From Camellia lanceoleosa (lineage: Eukaryota; Streptophyta; Magnoliopsida; Ericales; Theaceae): DNA of 64,000 nt. The DNA is taken from assembly GCA_025200525.1 (NCBI GenBank), contig CM045770.1, forward strand, positions 127,201,429-127,265,428, given 5' to 3'. Positions 35,071-47,342 of this stretch are shown here, one piece after another. The first letter of the stretch is position 1. Every line of letters begins with the position of its first letter. A program made the position numbers and the translations under genes. The notes beneath the pieces were generated by a model. That model had not been told where the DNA came from, did no database searches, and saw only the letters and a list, made by a program, of their open reading frames with translations.

Positions 35071-36808
35071 GTTGGGAAATCGATCAAGTGTTGGTAACTA
35101 CATGATCACACCTTAATTATTTAAGAAAAAAATTAATGGTTTATTATCAAAATCATGATTGCCATTCTTTTTTAGAAACAAAAATGATCTAATCATATAA
35201 CTATGGATATTCAAAATAATGCTCGAAAAAAATGTCATGGCGAAATGTCACTAATCAATCCACTATGAAGAATGAAAATACACAAGATTACCAACCAATT
35301 TACCCCACACGCTGTCAATTTGCCTACCACCACTACTGCTACTCTCACCAACGCCTTCATCTCGGAATTGATTAGCCTAATGTTGAATGCACAATACCTA
35401 TATCAAATTAACGACAATGAGCAAATTTCAACTCCTTCAAAGCCTTCACGCCGAACATTCAAATCCACCGATCAAACTCTATTTGAATAAAAGAATCAAA
35501 CAAACCCCTTGATGTGATCAACTTAACTCATGAGATAATCTCACAAAACATCAAGTGAAACGAGGAGAAAAGCTCCAAGAAAACACAAACTCTTAAGATT
35601 TAGATCCGAAGTCAGAACCCTAAAATTTGTCTTTCGCACAAAGATTTGTACAAACAATGCCACTCGAGCCATGGAATTGTCGCCCAATGTGCCTTATATG
35701 CGTGGAATCATAAGTGTCTTCGCCGAGCGATCAAAAGTTCGCTTCATCACACATTGACCCCTTCCCAAAGATATTTGCGCATGTCAACTTCTAGGAGCAA
35801 GATTCTTTACTCGAGCGATCATTTCATCGCCGAGTGGTCCATGAAGAAGCTGCATAATTGAAAAAGTGTTTGCTCGTGGAATTGACAACACAAAGGACCT
35901 TGATTCCTTCCGACTTATGCTCGTAAAGCGTGTGGACCGTTAGGCTATATGGAGGTCTTATTCCTTTCAATAGCCACCGTAAAGCGTGGCACTTTGAGAC
36001 AGTTTCGCTTCTTCCTGCTAGCTCTCAATAAAGCGTGTTGGAATGGCTTAACTAAGTCGAGATTATGAGATGTGATCTTGATTAGTTGTTATTTGCATGA
36101 TCGTGTTAAGATGCGGTATTTGTTGAAATTGTGATAGATGATTATTGTGTTATAAACCATTTGTGTAATGTAATGAGAATTAGGCTTGGTAGTAGTGAGA
36201 TGTTGATTGTTGTCTTTTATTTATGCGAAATTATTCGTATGTATATAAAATTAAATTTGTAAATCAAAGTCAAGAAAACCTTTGAAGAATTAAAGATAAA
36301 TTGAAAAATAAGAAATGGTTTTATTTCTTGTTATGTTAAAGAGGATCTTTTGAAAAAATATACTTATGTATGTATATTTTGGTTATTAAAAGATAACATT
36401 ACTTATATGTTTATCACTTGAACATTCATGATCATATTTATCAATAGAATAGTATTGTTTAGAAAAATTGGGATCCTAGACATTAGTGTTCGTCCTATGG
36501 TGTTGATCATTTTTCAGGTGCAAGTTGGAAAAGTTTTACAAGACTACGAAGTCTCTTCTTTGTGGGCCATGGGGCCTCATACTTGTAGGCGAGATGCCAA
36601 TTTGTTGTAAAGAGGGTCAAACCCTCCTCATTCACTGCTTTGTTTTAGTTTTTCAATGTAAACCTAAGGGCATCTGTTGTAAATAATTGTATTTGGATAT
36701 GTCATCATAGTATATACGAGAGAGCATTTATTGTTTATTTATTTATTATTACTTCTACTCTTATTATTATGGAAATAGACTTTAATCAAAAATTTTCAAG
36801 GCGTTACA
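35071..36808. other. Unresolved repeat, possibly LTR-derived
   Basis: 35130-35220 resembles 7500-7580. From about 35640 to 35860 there are CTCGAG and CGCCGAG words like those in nearby LTRs, followed by repeated 'gtaaagcgtg' phrases (35915-36040). The segment ends ...TTTTCAAGGCGTTACA at 36808, which could be an LTR terminus, but no matching start or target duplication was found. No domain is recognisable in its short ORFs. Confidence 0.3.
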
Positions 36809-37508
36809 TGGATGCATTCTCATAATTTATTTTTTTGTATAAACTCATTTTTTTTTTAGCATTCGCACTATAAGTCCATTTTTAAATCTTTCGGCTCACT
36901 CCAATATCTTTGGAGCAAAATGACACAATTTGTCCTAAAAGGCAATTATCTCTAAATTAACTTATACTTAATTTGTCTATTTGTTCAAATTCACTATGCC
37001 TATTTTTCTATGTGTTGAAATTCACCTAATAACCTATCTGTTGAAATATGATGCGGTCACTCATTCAGCACCGTATCTATTGAATATCATGCATTCCTCT
37101 ACCTCACCATCACCACATACTGTCATTGGTCGCTAGTCATCGCCATATTACCGCAAATGATCGTCTCCGCTAACGAAGTTTTAAGGCTTGTTTCTTATTG
37201 CCAAATAAGATTGTATCTTTAATCTAATGTCTTATATCCCTTAAAATAGACTTTTCACCAATTTTCTCTTTATTTTCTATGAGGAAACTTGAGCAAAACT
37301 TCTCTAAAAATATTACACACAATAAAGAAATAATAAAATTCAAGATATAAATAATAAAAAACAATTAAATAAGACAACAAAGAAGAAGATGAAGAATAAT
37401 TACATGCAAGAAGATGAAGAATATGGGTGTAAATGATATGCACTTTTAGTTATGATATTTGTGGTCTTTAATTATGATTTATTGTAGCGTTAGTTATGAT
37501 TCATTGTA
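36809..37508. other. AT-rich spacer with weak repeat similarity
   Basis: 36870-37160 has 'ttttaaatctttcgg' and 'ctatttgttcaaat' phrases reminiscent of the 6755-7170 repeat. 37430-37508 has repeated 'gttatgattyattgta' phrases. No gene is seen. Confidence 0.4.
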
Positions 37509-37520
37509 ATATTGGTTATG

Positions 37521-38396
37521 TACCAAGGAGGTAGATCAGAGGTCAGGGTCTAGTGATTGTCATTTGGGTAAGGAGGTAAACACAGTTATCGAGGAGACCA
37601 TATTGGAGGAGTCAGTGCACAGCCCAAAATTTATTGTTGAGTAAGTATCTACACCTGATTTTATCAAAAGCTTTAGTGGATCTCATGATGGAAGTGGGCT
37701 TGGTATCAATCTTGAAGTGGATTTGGCACAAGCACTTAGTAAGAATCTAAATAGGAAGGGTCTTCTGAGCCTTAATCAGTCAAGCCTAGTTAGGCAACCT
37801 ACTCCTGTCCCAAAACTCCTACAGAATGAGAAGAGAAAAAGAAAGAAGAAGGTTCAGCGAGAGGGATTCACCAGCTTTGCTAGACTTCATGGGCAGAAGT
37901 CGCAACAAAGAAGCACACTTCTAGGTCTCTGCTATTTTCAAACCAAAGAAATGTGATTTGCATGTTCAGATCTGTCTGAGGGTGTTACTAGTCCGAACAA
38001 TCTTCTACTCGATGAAGCTAAAGCCACTATTCAACTAGGTAAATCACTTGGCATCAATTTCAATGGGGAAGAAGATGATGTGTTAAACAAAATTATTGAG
38101 CTAGAGCTAAAGGACAAAGAGAGATCCAAATAGGAGGGTCTGGTCTTAAAAAGGTTGTAGGATGGCAACAAGTAAGTTTAGTTGGAGTCTTCAGTGGGTT
38201 ATAAGCTTTGTTAGCTAGTTTTTGGGTTTTGGCTTCTAGTGTTTGTGGTCTTATGAGCTAGTGTTGGTTTCTCACCAACACTATGCCTGGTCCCTTTTCT
38301 TGTCCTTTTTTCTCTTCCTTGTTGACGTTATCTCATATGTATTGTATGTTTTCTTCATCAATAAAGGATTTTCTTTGCTGATCAAAAAATATATAT
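37521..38396 (+). mobile_element. LINE derivative lacking ORF2, TSD ATATTGGTTATG
   Basis: The 12-bp ATATTGGTTATG occurs at both edges (37509-37520 and 38397-38408). The interior holds the last part of LINE ORF1, including LEVDLAQALSKNLNRKG, KRKRKKKVQREGF and DEAKATIQLGKSLGINFNG. It passes directly into a LINE 3' UTR ending 'catcaataaaggattttctt' with a short A tail. ORF2 (about 4 kb) is absent, though the termini and target duplication are those of one insertion. The ORF1 tail matches the 15450-17071 element. It is 5'-truncated and internally deleted. Confidence 0.82.
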
Positions 38397-38408
38397 ATAT
38401 TGGTTATG

Positions 38409-39106
38409 ACACTATTTTTGGTTATGATCCAATAGTTTTTAGTTATACCATGTGTAGTGTTTGGTTATATATAACTTTTTTTTTTTAGTTATTTGAAATT
38501 ATGTTTCAAAATAGTGGATATTTTAATTTGACATGAAAAGATCACAAGAAATTAAATCATTCTATATAAAATTTATGTATAAAAACTTTTATTTACATAT
38601 CATTACTCAGCAAAATATTGGGTATGTGTGTTGATTTTTTTTTTTAAATGTGTGAAAATTTGTGGGAAGAAAGAACCATTGAGATTCTACCTATTTTTAG
38701 TATTATTCATGATAATCAAATAAATTATTTTGGATTAATTTTTTTTTTTTTTAATCCTCAAAGTAAGTGATTTGTCATTTTGATCATCAATATTTAAATT
38801 ATGTAAGCATAGACCCAATTGAAGACCAAAAACATTTATTTAAATATTGAGAATCAAAATGATACAAAAAAGTATAAATTTTGTGTGTTTCACATTTTGT
38901 TCCTAGGGTGAAACAACATTTGCAAATGGAGTTAGGTTTATAGACTAAATTGAAACACATTTTATAATTTCATGATTAGATTAATATAATTTAAACTTTA
39001 CATATTAAAATAATACAAATCATATACATTTTAAATTAAAAGCGTAATTAACACAATCACGTTTAGTATGACATGTACCAAACAACTGATTCTATCCAAA
39101 TCTCTA
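38409..39106. other. AT-rich spacer, no gene
   Basis: Repeated 'ggttatga' phrases run to about 38480. The remainder is AT-rich with poly-T tracts. Nothing is recognised. Confidence 0.45.
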
Positions 39107-39205
39107 TTTTTTTTTTTATTGGTAAAAATAAATTTATTGAGGTAAAACAAAATACAAATCGTATAAATGGAATGCAACAATAAATAAAATACTAGATCTT
39201 TGTCT
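39107..39205 (-). mobile_element. Possible short LINE 3' end
   Basis: On the minus strand 'ctcaataaatttatttttac' with AATAAA is followed by an A tract (poly-T at 39107-39117). It has the same layout as the LINE 3' ends at 7823 and 38396, but no coding sequence remains. Confidence 0.35.
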
Positions 39206-39235
39206 ACGGAGTGCTATTGATATGACCATCAGTTC

Positions 39236-39621
39236 GGAGTGTAAATTTGGCCCAAGCCAGCCCATGTTGAGCCTCGCAAGCTCCCGCCAAAATTCAGGTC
39301 AGGTGGGACCGCCTACGGGCTAGGAAATTAGGCCCAAGCCCAAGTCCAGGCCCATGGGTATTTGGGCCTTGGGTGGACTGGTGAGCATAGGCCTGAGCTC
39401 TGCTTGGGGCTAGCTTGGGCCCGAATAATTTTTTTTTTTTTTTATCTTTTCTACCAAAATTTTATTATTTTCCACTAAAAACCACTAGGACTCGATGGGC
39501 CGGCTTCAAAATGATCGCCTGGGTTTCGGGATGGGCTCAAGCTGAGGCCCAAACGAGCCAAAGCTACCCCTGATCGCGAGTGGGCTTTTGATCGCCACGT
39601 CAAGGGCCATTTTTACACTCC
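39236..39621. mobile_element. 386-bp MITE with 18-bp inverted termini
   Basis: The left end GGAGTGTAAATTTGGCCC (39236-39253) and right end GGGCCATTTTTACACTCC (39604-39621) are inverted with 16 of 18 matches. The interior is rich in GGGCC/GGCCC words and has a T15 tract. Ends of the GTGTAAA..GGCCC type occur on hAT-related MITEs, but no clear 8-bp duplication is visible. Confidence 0.65.
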
Positions 39622-39840
39622 TATCATCAGTGCATTTTAAAGGGTGCTTGGTTAGAAATTTAATTTTTAAACTTTTTGGGTAATAGCTCAAAATTTTAAT
39701 CTTTTGCAGCTATAAGGACAATAATAATTTGAAAGATCATATTACCTCTTGTCCACATTACCTATCTACCCATTGCCATTTATCTATCCGTGTCATCTAT
39801 CTATCCACTTAATCGACATATCTATCTATATCACCACCTT

Positions 39841-40030
39841 GAGGGTGTTGATTTCCGACCACACAACTAATCAGGAAACTTAGCTGGAGAGCACCGCCAG
39901 TATAGATTGAGCCAACTACATGCCAACAAGAAGATGAGAACACCATGGTGGTTTGTCCACCTGGAGGCACTACGATGATCAAGTTAGTAAACTTATCTCT
40001 CACAGATATCATAATAGTACTTAAATTCAC
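39841..40030 (+). pseudogene. LINE 5' UTR and start of ORF1
   Basis: The first 60 bp are the reverse complement of 17108-17162, the 5' UTR of the large LINE ('gtgttgatttccgacc', 'aacttagctggagagcacc'). It then translates as TMVVCPPGGTTMIKLVNLSL, which aligns with the MNTIVNRPLGGTPRIKS start of that ORF1. It breaks off near 40030. This is a fragment of a second member of the same LINE family. Confidence 0.65.
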
Positions 40031-40044
40031 AAGTAAAAACTTTC

Positions 40045-40419
40045 TTCAGACCCATGATGGTGCCTCGCTTATAACCAAAGAAGGGCCTAGTCCCCTAGAA
40101 GCCTTATTTCATTGAACTCAAGTTCAATGTTTATCCTGGACCCACAGCCAGATAAGGATAAACTCCTCATGAGCCTTATTCTTATCCAGACTGAGAGCCT
40201 CTTCTGTTCTAGGACTCTTTTCCCTTATCTGGATACCTCAGGATTCTGGCATTACCGCAAAACATCTCGACAATGTCGTGGTTACCTCAGCAACATGACT
40301 CATCCACGTGGCCCCTTAGCCGACATACTAGGGCTATCCTGGCCATGTGGCGCCATTCGCAAAATATTTCTCCAAAATCGCCTTTATGTTTTATTACTCC
40401 TAAGCCGAGGTGATAGAAC
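40045..40419 (-). mobile_element. LTR-like fragment flanking the solo LTR
   Basis: Minus-strand sequence with 'ccacgtggatgagtcatg', 'gccagaatcctgaggtatcc' and 'ggttataagcgaggcacc' resembles the U3 and TATA region of Tat-type LTRs. It continues on the other side of the solo LTR at 44010, because the CTACA duplication places both in one ancestral stretch. It may be the 3' LTR of the minus-strand Tat relic. This is inference from style, not from a matching LTR pair. Confidence 0.3.
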
Positions 40420-41826
40420 CTACATGTAATAACCCGACCCTTGTATGTGTTTCTGGCATAATTTAGTCTCTTGTTCTGTGCATTTAAATGTTTAATGTGA
40501 AATCTCTCGAGAAATTTAGTTTAAGCACATGGCTTTTATAAATTGAAACCTCTATCTGTTTGGTAAAGAAAGCATCTGTCACAATTATAATGATTGAATC
40601 GGAAATTGGAAGCATTAGAAACTTAATTACGTGAAATTGATTTTACATCTGAGATCAACATAATTTTTTTAAGTAATAATAAGTACTTTTGTAGAAATTT
40701 GATCAGGGATGATTAAACTGATTAAATTTTGTCTTTACTCACTTTTAGTGTAACGACCCCAAAATCTGTATTAAATATTACCTTTATGGCCCTATGGGTT
40801 AATGCATTTTAATTTAATGATATGTGTTTAAATTGAGAAATTAATTGTTGAGCCACGGCTTTAAAATTGAAATTACCGACCTTTACGGGTTCAGAAATCA
40901 CAATTAAGGACTTGGATGTGTTAACTGAAATTTTTAGAACTATTTGGGAAACTTAATTGGAAATCTAATTTGTCTGATTCGTTAATGTACGTTTGGGTGG
41001 TTAATTTGGTACTGCAAACTGAAGGCCTTAGAGGCTTTAGAAACCAGAACAGGGGACATATTTACGATCATCATAATTTTTAGAGCCATCTGGAAAGTTT
41101 AATTGAAATTTAATTTTGCACGATTCGTAAGGCCACGTTTGGCTCTCCCTTGTGTTAAGCTTAAGTATGTGATATATACATATATGGATAGGCCATGTGA
41201 GTTGGGGGTTTTATCATTTTGAAGTCAAATAAAATATCTAAGGGAGAGGGAGAGAGAGAACCGTGAAAGAGAGTTAGAGAGGAAAGAGGATCATCTATGG
41301 AAGCTTGGAAAATTGAAGAGATCAAAGGGGAAAAACAAGGAATTAAGTTAAGGTATGTGGCTTCAACTATTATCTTTGTAAATAATGCATCTACTACATG
41401 AAATCAATGATAGATTTGGGGAAAATTAATATGCAAATGAACAAGTATGTTGGGTTATCAATGAAATGAGTTAAACTCAAGGAATTGAACCTTGATTTCT
41501 TTAAATTTGCTTGAATTGGGTTCAATCTTAAGAATGATTCATGGAACACCAAGTTGTGGTGTGAAGATCAACCATGTGTAAGATGTGTTTGTATGATTTT
41601 GGGATATATATATTACAGAAGCTTGATTATATGGAAGATGAGACTTGAATTTCTATTTTTGAGGCAAAGATTGATTTGTTTAAAATGGAATTGCACTTGA
41701 TTCATGTTAGTTTATCATGTTATGAGATAATTTTACATGTTTTTGAGTGATTTATGTTAAGAACCAAGTTTAAAATGGAAAACCAAGTGTTGGAGGAAAA
41801 GAACCATTTTCGGACAGCAACTGCCA

Positions 41827-41846
41827 GAGCCGCACGCGTGCGGCTC
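41827..41846. repeat. Perfect 20-bp GC palindrome in the solo LTR
   Basis: GAGCCGCACGCGTGCGGCTC reads identically on both strands and is followed by related words 'ccgcatcgcagtgcgcatgc'. It is the GC-rich palindromic island of this LTR, analogous to the CTCGAG arrays of its relatives. Confidence 0.85.
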
Positions 41847-43079
41847 GCTTTTCCGCATCGCAGTGCGCATGCTTATCCACCAACTTTGAATAAGCATATC
41901 TTTTTTCCTCGACTCCGCTTTGGGTGATTCTTGAGCCTAAAATCAAGCCCCGGAAGTCTAGTTTCTAATGGAGGTGGTCTCACTCCCAAATTCTAAATAC
42001 AGAAATAGTTATGCCCAAATTAGGGACAACTGTTCACTTTTTGGCAACCAGCTTGTACCATTTCTTCACCTAAACCATTTTCCATCGACTTCTCCTGCTT
42101 TTTTAGACATGAATTATAACTTATTAAGGAATAATGAGCTTGGTACCACCATGGCTAATTGATCGAATGATCAAAGAGAATAAGTAAAGGATCGAGTATA
42201 ATCTCATATTATGTGTTGTGCATCAGGTCAGAGGTCGAAACGAGGACACCGCCCCATTGCTATCTCGAGCCAATCATCGTGAGTAGTAGTACTCGCGTAG
42301 TACTTTTAATTACGCTAATGGTCACCATGAACACTCGTTAATTGCGTGTTAATTATGTTATCGCATATGAACGATGAAATATGTGTATGTCTGTAGTTAG
42401 TATTAATCTTTATTCTCCATAAGTGAACTATGTCGCCTTTAATGACTAAAGGAACTTAGACTCAATCGAACAACGGTTTCAGTGAACATTGAAGGATTTT
42501 ATGCATTCTGCATAACTCAACCTACTTGTATTACGGTTATGTTAATGATCATCGCTAATATATCAACTTGAAAGTATTTATGATTCCGTATAAGAATTAT
42601 GCATAAACTCTTAATAGAGAGGAATTGAGTATCAATAACATTACTACGTGACTCATGTTTTGGTGTCCATTGTTCTCGACATGATATGGTGTGAATTGTT
42701 CGACCTATTAATGTAATGGTACTTTTACCTTTGGATTATCGTTGGACTTAACGCTCATAATGGCAAGACAAGTATGTTGATTTACAATGAAACTATGAGG
42801 AAATCTAAACGCATCATTGTGTCATACATTGTTTACTATTGACAGCTTAAGGTTAACATTCTATTATCTCAGAAGTTAGCCGTATTGGTTCATAACAAGC
42901 AATGGAATGTATGTGCACTAAGGTATAACGGTATTCTAGGCACCCAACGCCTTGTTCGCTTATCTCTGTTCTATTTCTGCTATGTAATGACAACATATGA
43001 ATGTTTCGGAAAATAGTGTGAAGTTATGGAAACATCAAAAGAATTTGTAAAGTTATGAATCCATGTGAACATGTGAATG

Positions 43080-43440
43080 TGTGAACCTATCTGGTATGGA
43101 GCAAAGTGCTGCAATGCGAGCCACCTCTTGAGTCCATACCTATGTGAACTTGGCTTAAAGCCGATGTGAAAATTATGAGGCTTATAGCCGCCTCGGGCAT
43201 CTATCTCGGGCGAAGTCGATGTGAATCTATGAGGCCTATGGCCAATTTGTGAACTTAGAACTTATGAGGCCGAGGGCCAACTTGTGAAACTATGAACTGA
43301 GGCCGAGGGCCAATTTGTGAAGTTGTGCATCTAAGTTATGAAACTAAGAAGCCAAGGGCTAATTTGTGAATATGTGAACCCATCAGGCCAAGGGCCAATC
43401 TGGGAAGTTATGAACCGACAAGGCCGTTTTGAAATGTGTA
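43080..43440. repeat. GAGGCCGAGGGCCAATTTGTGAA minisatellite
   Basis: About seven diverged units of 30-50 bp carry 'aggcc.a.ggcca' followed by '.ttgtgaa..tatgaa' between 43080 and 43440 within the LTR. Confidence 0.75.
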
Positions 43441-44009
43441 TAGAATTAGACTAACCACAAGATTTTTGCATTTACTTATGTAATTAGATGAATATGCACA
43501 TTGGAAGTCAAGTTAATCTTTAAATTGTTTATGTACTACTGTTCACTGAGTTTGACTCACCCTGTGTTATGTCTGTTCTGTAGGCACTCAACCTGGGAGT
43601 CAATCTGAATCTATGGCAATCTTTCCTCTTGTGTCAACTCTTAGAGTATCCAGCACCTAAAGAAGGCAAAATCATTTTTTTTTTTAGCTTTTATTTTTGT
43701 ACCCTGATTGTTTGTCGAAGGTTAAAGTGTATATAATCCCTTTTCTTTCAATGTCTTTATGGGCTGAGTTTGTATATGTATTTGTGCGTAGTTAGATTCT
43801 CAAATGCATGGCACTATATGTTTATTCGCCTTATGTTCTATTTGTGATCCTGGCATAGTAGTGATGGCTCAATGGATATTCTTTATGTTATCATTTGATA
43901 TTAACTGCTTCCGTTCAGGCCCCATATGATATGTATATCAGATTTAATGTCTGTTTTCGAGTAGGTCATGCCCAACCTTTTAGGGGCAGGTTTGGGGTGT
44001 GACACTACA

Positions 44010-44581
44010 CTTCCACGCAGTTGGCCAAAACGCATACCATCGCAACCGAGATCACGACCTCAATTTCAAGTAACCAAGACTCAATTGCCCTTTTTATCAA
44101 AAAAAAATCATGATCCAAAACCCAAGTTTTTAAGCATCTCGACCGAGATCACTCCTTTAGCCAAGGTTATTGCCTCATTATTTCAAGAATTTCAAGAGCT
44201 TCAATCGCGATGAGCTATCACACATCATTTCAATCGCTTTCTTTCACATGTCCCATTCTTCATCGTTCGCATTGCACGCCGCTTATCAAATCATGTCATT
44301 TCTGCCCACGCCGCCTAACAGGCACGTCATCCAAGGCAACTTTATTATGTTTTATCGCCTTTTCGTATTTTTGACAAAACGCATTCTCCCTCTTCATCTT
44401 TTCACTTTTGCAATCACAATCTCTCTCCTTCTAGATTTTCTCTAAGCCCTCAAATCGCCCTTTTGGAACCTTCGAACTTTTTGCAACTGTTCCAGTCAAC
44501 TCCTTCGGCAAGCCCTTCACCATTCGATTTAGATCGACTTCACCGCCTGATTTCAGTGAACACGAAGTTCGCACCATTTCT
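44010..44581. other. Region upstream of accessory ORF
   Basis: It continues the LTR-like fragment interrupted at 40424. The later part (44390-44470) is CT-rich like a plant 5' leader ('cacaatctctctccttctag'). Short open frames (for example 44170-44445) have no recognisable domain. Confidence 0.3.
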
Positions 44582-47342
44582 ATGGCTCGCTTTTGTAAGT
44601 CTTCGATATCTTTTTTTACTATTGCACTTCTGAATAGCTATATTCATTCTAAGATGTCAAATTTCCATCCATGCTAAAGAAATCCTCTTTGATGTGTTTG
44701 TTAGTTTTTCTATTCTAGATTATGTTTTACTATACTGTGTTTTGTTCACGTTTCATGCCCACTACCTTGCACTCAGTCGTTTGGATTTTGAATCTTTGTT
44801 TTTTCCTGTTTTCTTGGTTTGTTTTCCAAATTCTTTCCTTTGCATCTTGTTCATCTTCGTAGATTTAGGCTTGGGGTTTGACTTAGAACACTATTGCCTT
44901 AGGACAATTGAAACAAAATCTTCCCTTTGTTACCAAAACCCTTGTCATAGAACCATTAGGGTCTAGCCAAGGTCTTCAAACCCACACCAACTTCTTTTTC
45001 TAAAATCTAGCACCAAAGACTTCAAGCCAACATTATGGAGATGTTTAAGTGAGAGTAGACACCCCAAGTAAACTTGAGTATTTCCGCCAAGAGTTCTTCA
45101 TCCCACCGATGTCCACATCAAAGTTGGTGAAAAGAGGACTCCATTATGTCCGAAGCATTACATGGCTCTTATAGTGTCCAACACCGAGGGTGGAATTAGG
45201 TTCCCATTAGATATCCTCGCCGAGAAGTCTTACATTTCTACAAGTTTAATCTCATGCAACTAGCCATCAATACTTTTAGGTTATCAACGATATTGCCGAT
45301 GAACGCCGAGATAAAGCTAGGATCACCCTTGCCAACATCCAAGCTTCTACTATACCATGTGTGGCCTTAAGTCCACTAATGGTTATACTTTATTACCTCA
45401 AGCCCAGATCTACCGTGATTCAAACTCATAGCCAACCTCGCTCGACTCCAACAAAGGCGCTGCATAACCACCGATTGTCTCGAGAAATTGGGAGTTCACG
45501 CCAAACGATGATATTCATCTCTATCCATTACCGAGGAGTCTTTAAGGAAGATGAGGGTAAGAACTAAGTCACAATAAAGCATTATTTTCTTTTATCTATT
45601 TGCTTATAAACATTTCTTTCTAGTGTTCTAATGTCTTCGCTTTTATTTTGACAGATCTTCCTCACCAAGAAAATCATTTCGCAATCTTACGCCCTAGCTC
45701 AGATCTCAAATGACTTTTGGGCCTTCTTGTTTTTAAACAAAGGGCCCCACTTCGTTGAATTACATTTCAACATACCGTCTCTCACCCGACATGCCAATGA
45801 GAAACAAGACTCACTGCTTATGCTAACTCTACTCGCAATTTCTTTCTCCAAACCGCATCAAGCTTCATTATCCAACTCGTTGAGTAGCTTTCTTCTTCTT
45901 CAGAGCCCAACTTATTCCACTATCCCAATGCAAACGCCAAAGCCATAAACGCCGAGGTTCGACTCATCACCATTTATCCAACTAATCCACTAATCGCCTC
46001 TACCAAGAATCAATTTCGACATTGAGTGACAACAAGCATCGCTAAGGAGATGGGTTGCAAACCGCGTAACTTATCGCCTAGTTTGCTCGACATCGTGATT
46101 CTACAATCCACGCCGCATTCTCAATCTAAGTCAAACAAAAATGGTGAAAAGGCCAAGGCCAAGGCCATCATAATACATTCCTTCTATTTCTAAGAAGGAT
46201 CCAAAAGATTCCATCCCAATATCCAAATTGCCCGACATCGAGAAGAGGCCAGTCGAAGTTGAATCGATTGATGTGCCATTGCCGAAAAATCCAAAGTAAG
46301 AGGGCCCAGGGTGGAAGCGCCCCACCTCGACAATATTTAGACGCACTGAGGTCCTTGTCAGGGATCGACCTTTAAAGGCGAGTGACAGGCGCTTAAGAGC
46401 CTCGAGGTCACATATACCGTCTACCACATCGCTTCTACCAGTTAACATGAACCAGCTGGACGACTTCAACCAATACGAAAATTTTGCCATGATGATGTAG
46501 CATTCTATTTTGGTAAATCACTTCAAACTTTCATCTTTTCATTCAGCTTTCATTTATGTCCTTTATACTTAGCCAAATTATGCTAATTTGTTTCTTTCTT
46601 TGCAGGCCATCCAACATGCTCACTCCCACGCAGTCAAGGCCTAATGGTGAAGATGGATCTCGTCAAGAAGATGCAAGAAGCTGCACGTCTCCTTGCTTCA
46701 CTCAACAAAGCCAAACCCACACTAGGAGTCTTCGACAAAGCAAAAGTTGCCAAAATGCTCAAAACAAAACCAAGTCCGGCCGGCTACTAAGGTCATACCG
46801 AAGATGCTAAGGCCGATGCTAAGGCCGCCGAGGTTAGAGAATTAATCAAGAAAAACTCAAAGAGGCCATCGATTCAAAGGAGGCCGAGGTAAAGGTGGTC
46901 AAGAGAAGGCGCTTTGAGGAAGGACAAGCCGCCGCGGCACGATCAAGATAATCTGCCTACAACAAAGGCACAAGTCAATCTGCCTACAACAAAGGTATTA
47001 CCTTGGCCGAAGGCAGCCTTCAAGGAGCTATCCGTCTCGCCTTTCCAAGATATCAACCGACTCAACGTGCCTTTTCTACCATCGCCTAACCGATCTAATA
47101 ACGAGGCGAAAGAGGAAGAGGCTGACGCTGTTCTTAAGGCCAAATCACCAACATTTAACGATCAAGTCTTGGACTTAACTCAGGAGGATGGGATTGAGAT
47201 TTCCAAGAGTACCTCAGCAACCAATACTAATGTTGAGGTTCTTAGAGCCAAGAAGAGCTTGGAGGCAACCCTTTTGGAGATTGATGCCGAGGTCACAACA
47301 GAGAAATTCGCCACACTGTCAGCCGAGGCCGAGACAGAATAG
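44582..47342 (+). pseudogene. Retroelement-associated accessory ORF, intron-like structure
   Basis: I could not name this gene with certainty. Several plus-strand frames follow one another with intron-like boundaries: ATGGCTCGCTTTT then gtaagt at 44595, a donor-like GAGG|GTAAG near 45555 with acceptor ttttgacag at about 45653, and an acceptor ctttctttgcag at about 46606. Peptides include DVHIKVGEKRTPLCPKHY, SNTEGGIRFPLDILAEKSY (45112-45231) and the acidic, Lys-rich frame at 46914-47342 ending ATLSAEAETE. The layout recalls antisense accessory ORFs, some with a plant mobile domain, reported in Tat-lineage retrotransposons. Its strand is opposite to the gag-pol next to it. Several stops indicate decay. 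Confidence 0.4.

Larger units (their letters stand above)
40425..44004 (+). mobile_element. Solo LTR (3,580 bp), TSD CTACA
   Basis: It starts TGTAATAACCCGACCC and ends GGTTTGGGGTGTGACA. CTACA flanks both sides (40420-40424 and 44005-44009). It contains no gag or pol. A second LTR-start-like sequence, TGTAACGACCCC at 40749, marks an internal partial duplication of the first ~320 bp. 40920-40990 and 41070-41140 also repeat each other. The termini relate it to the chromovirus-like LTRs at 22872 and 24357, but the interior is different. Confidence 0.88.

Noticed and set aside
36790..36813. ...GGCGTTACA as the end of another solo LTR
   Set aside because: No matching TG start with a TGGAT duplication was found upstream, so it is left as unresolved.
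46914..47342. 142-residue frame as an intact host gene
   Set aside because: It is in line with upstream exon-like fragments of a decayed repeat-associated gene, lies between transposon relics, and has no recognisable complete domain.
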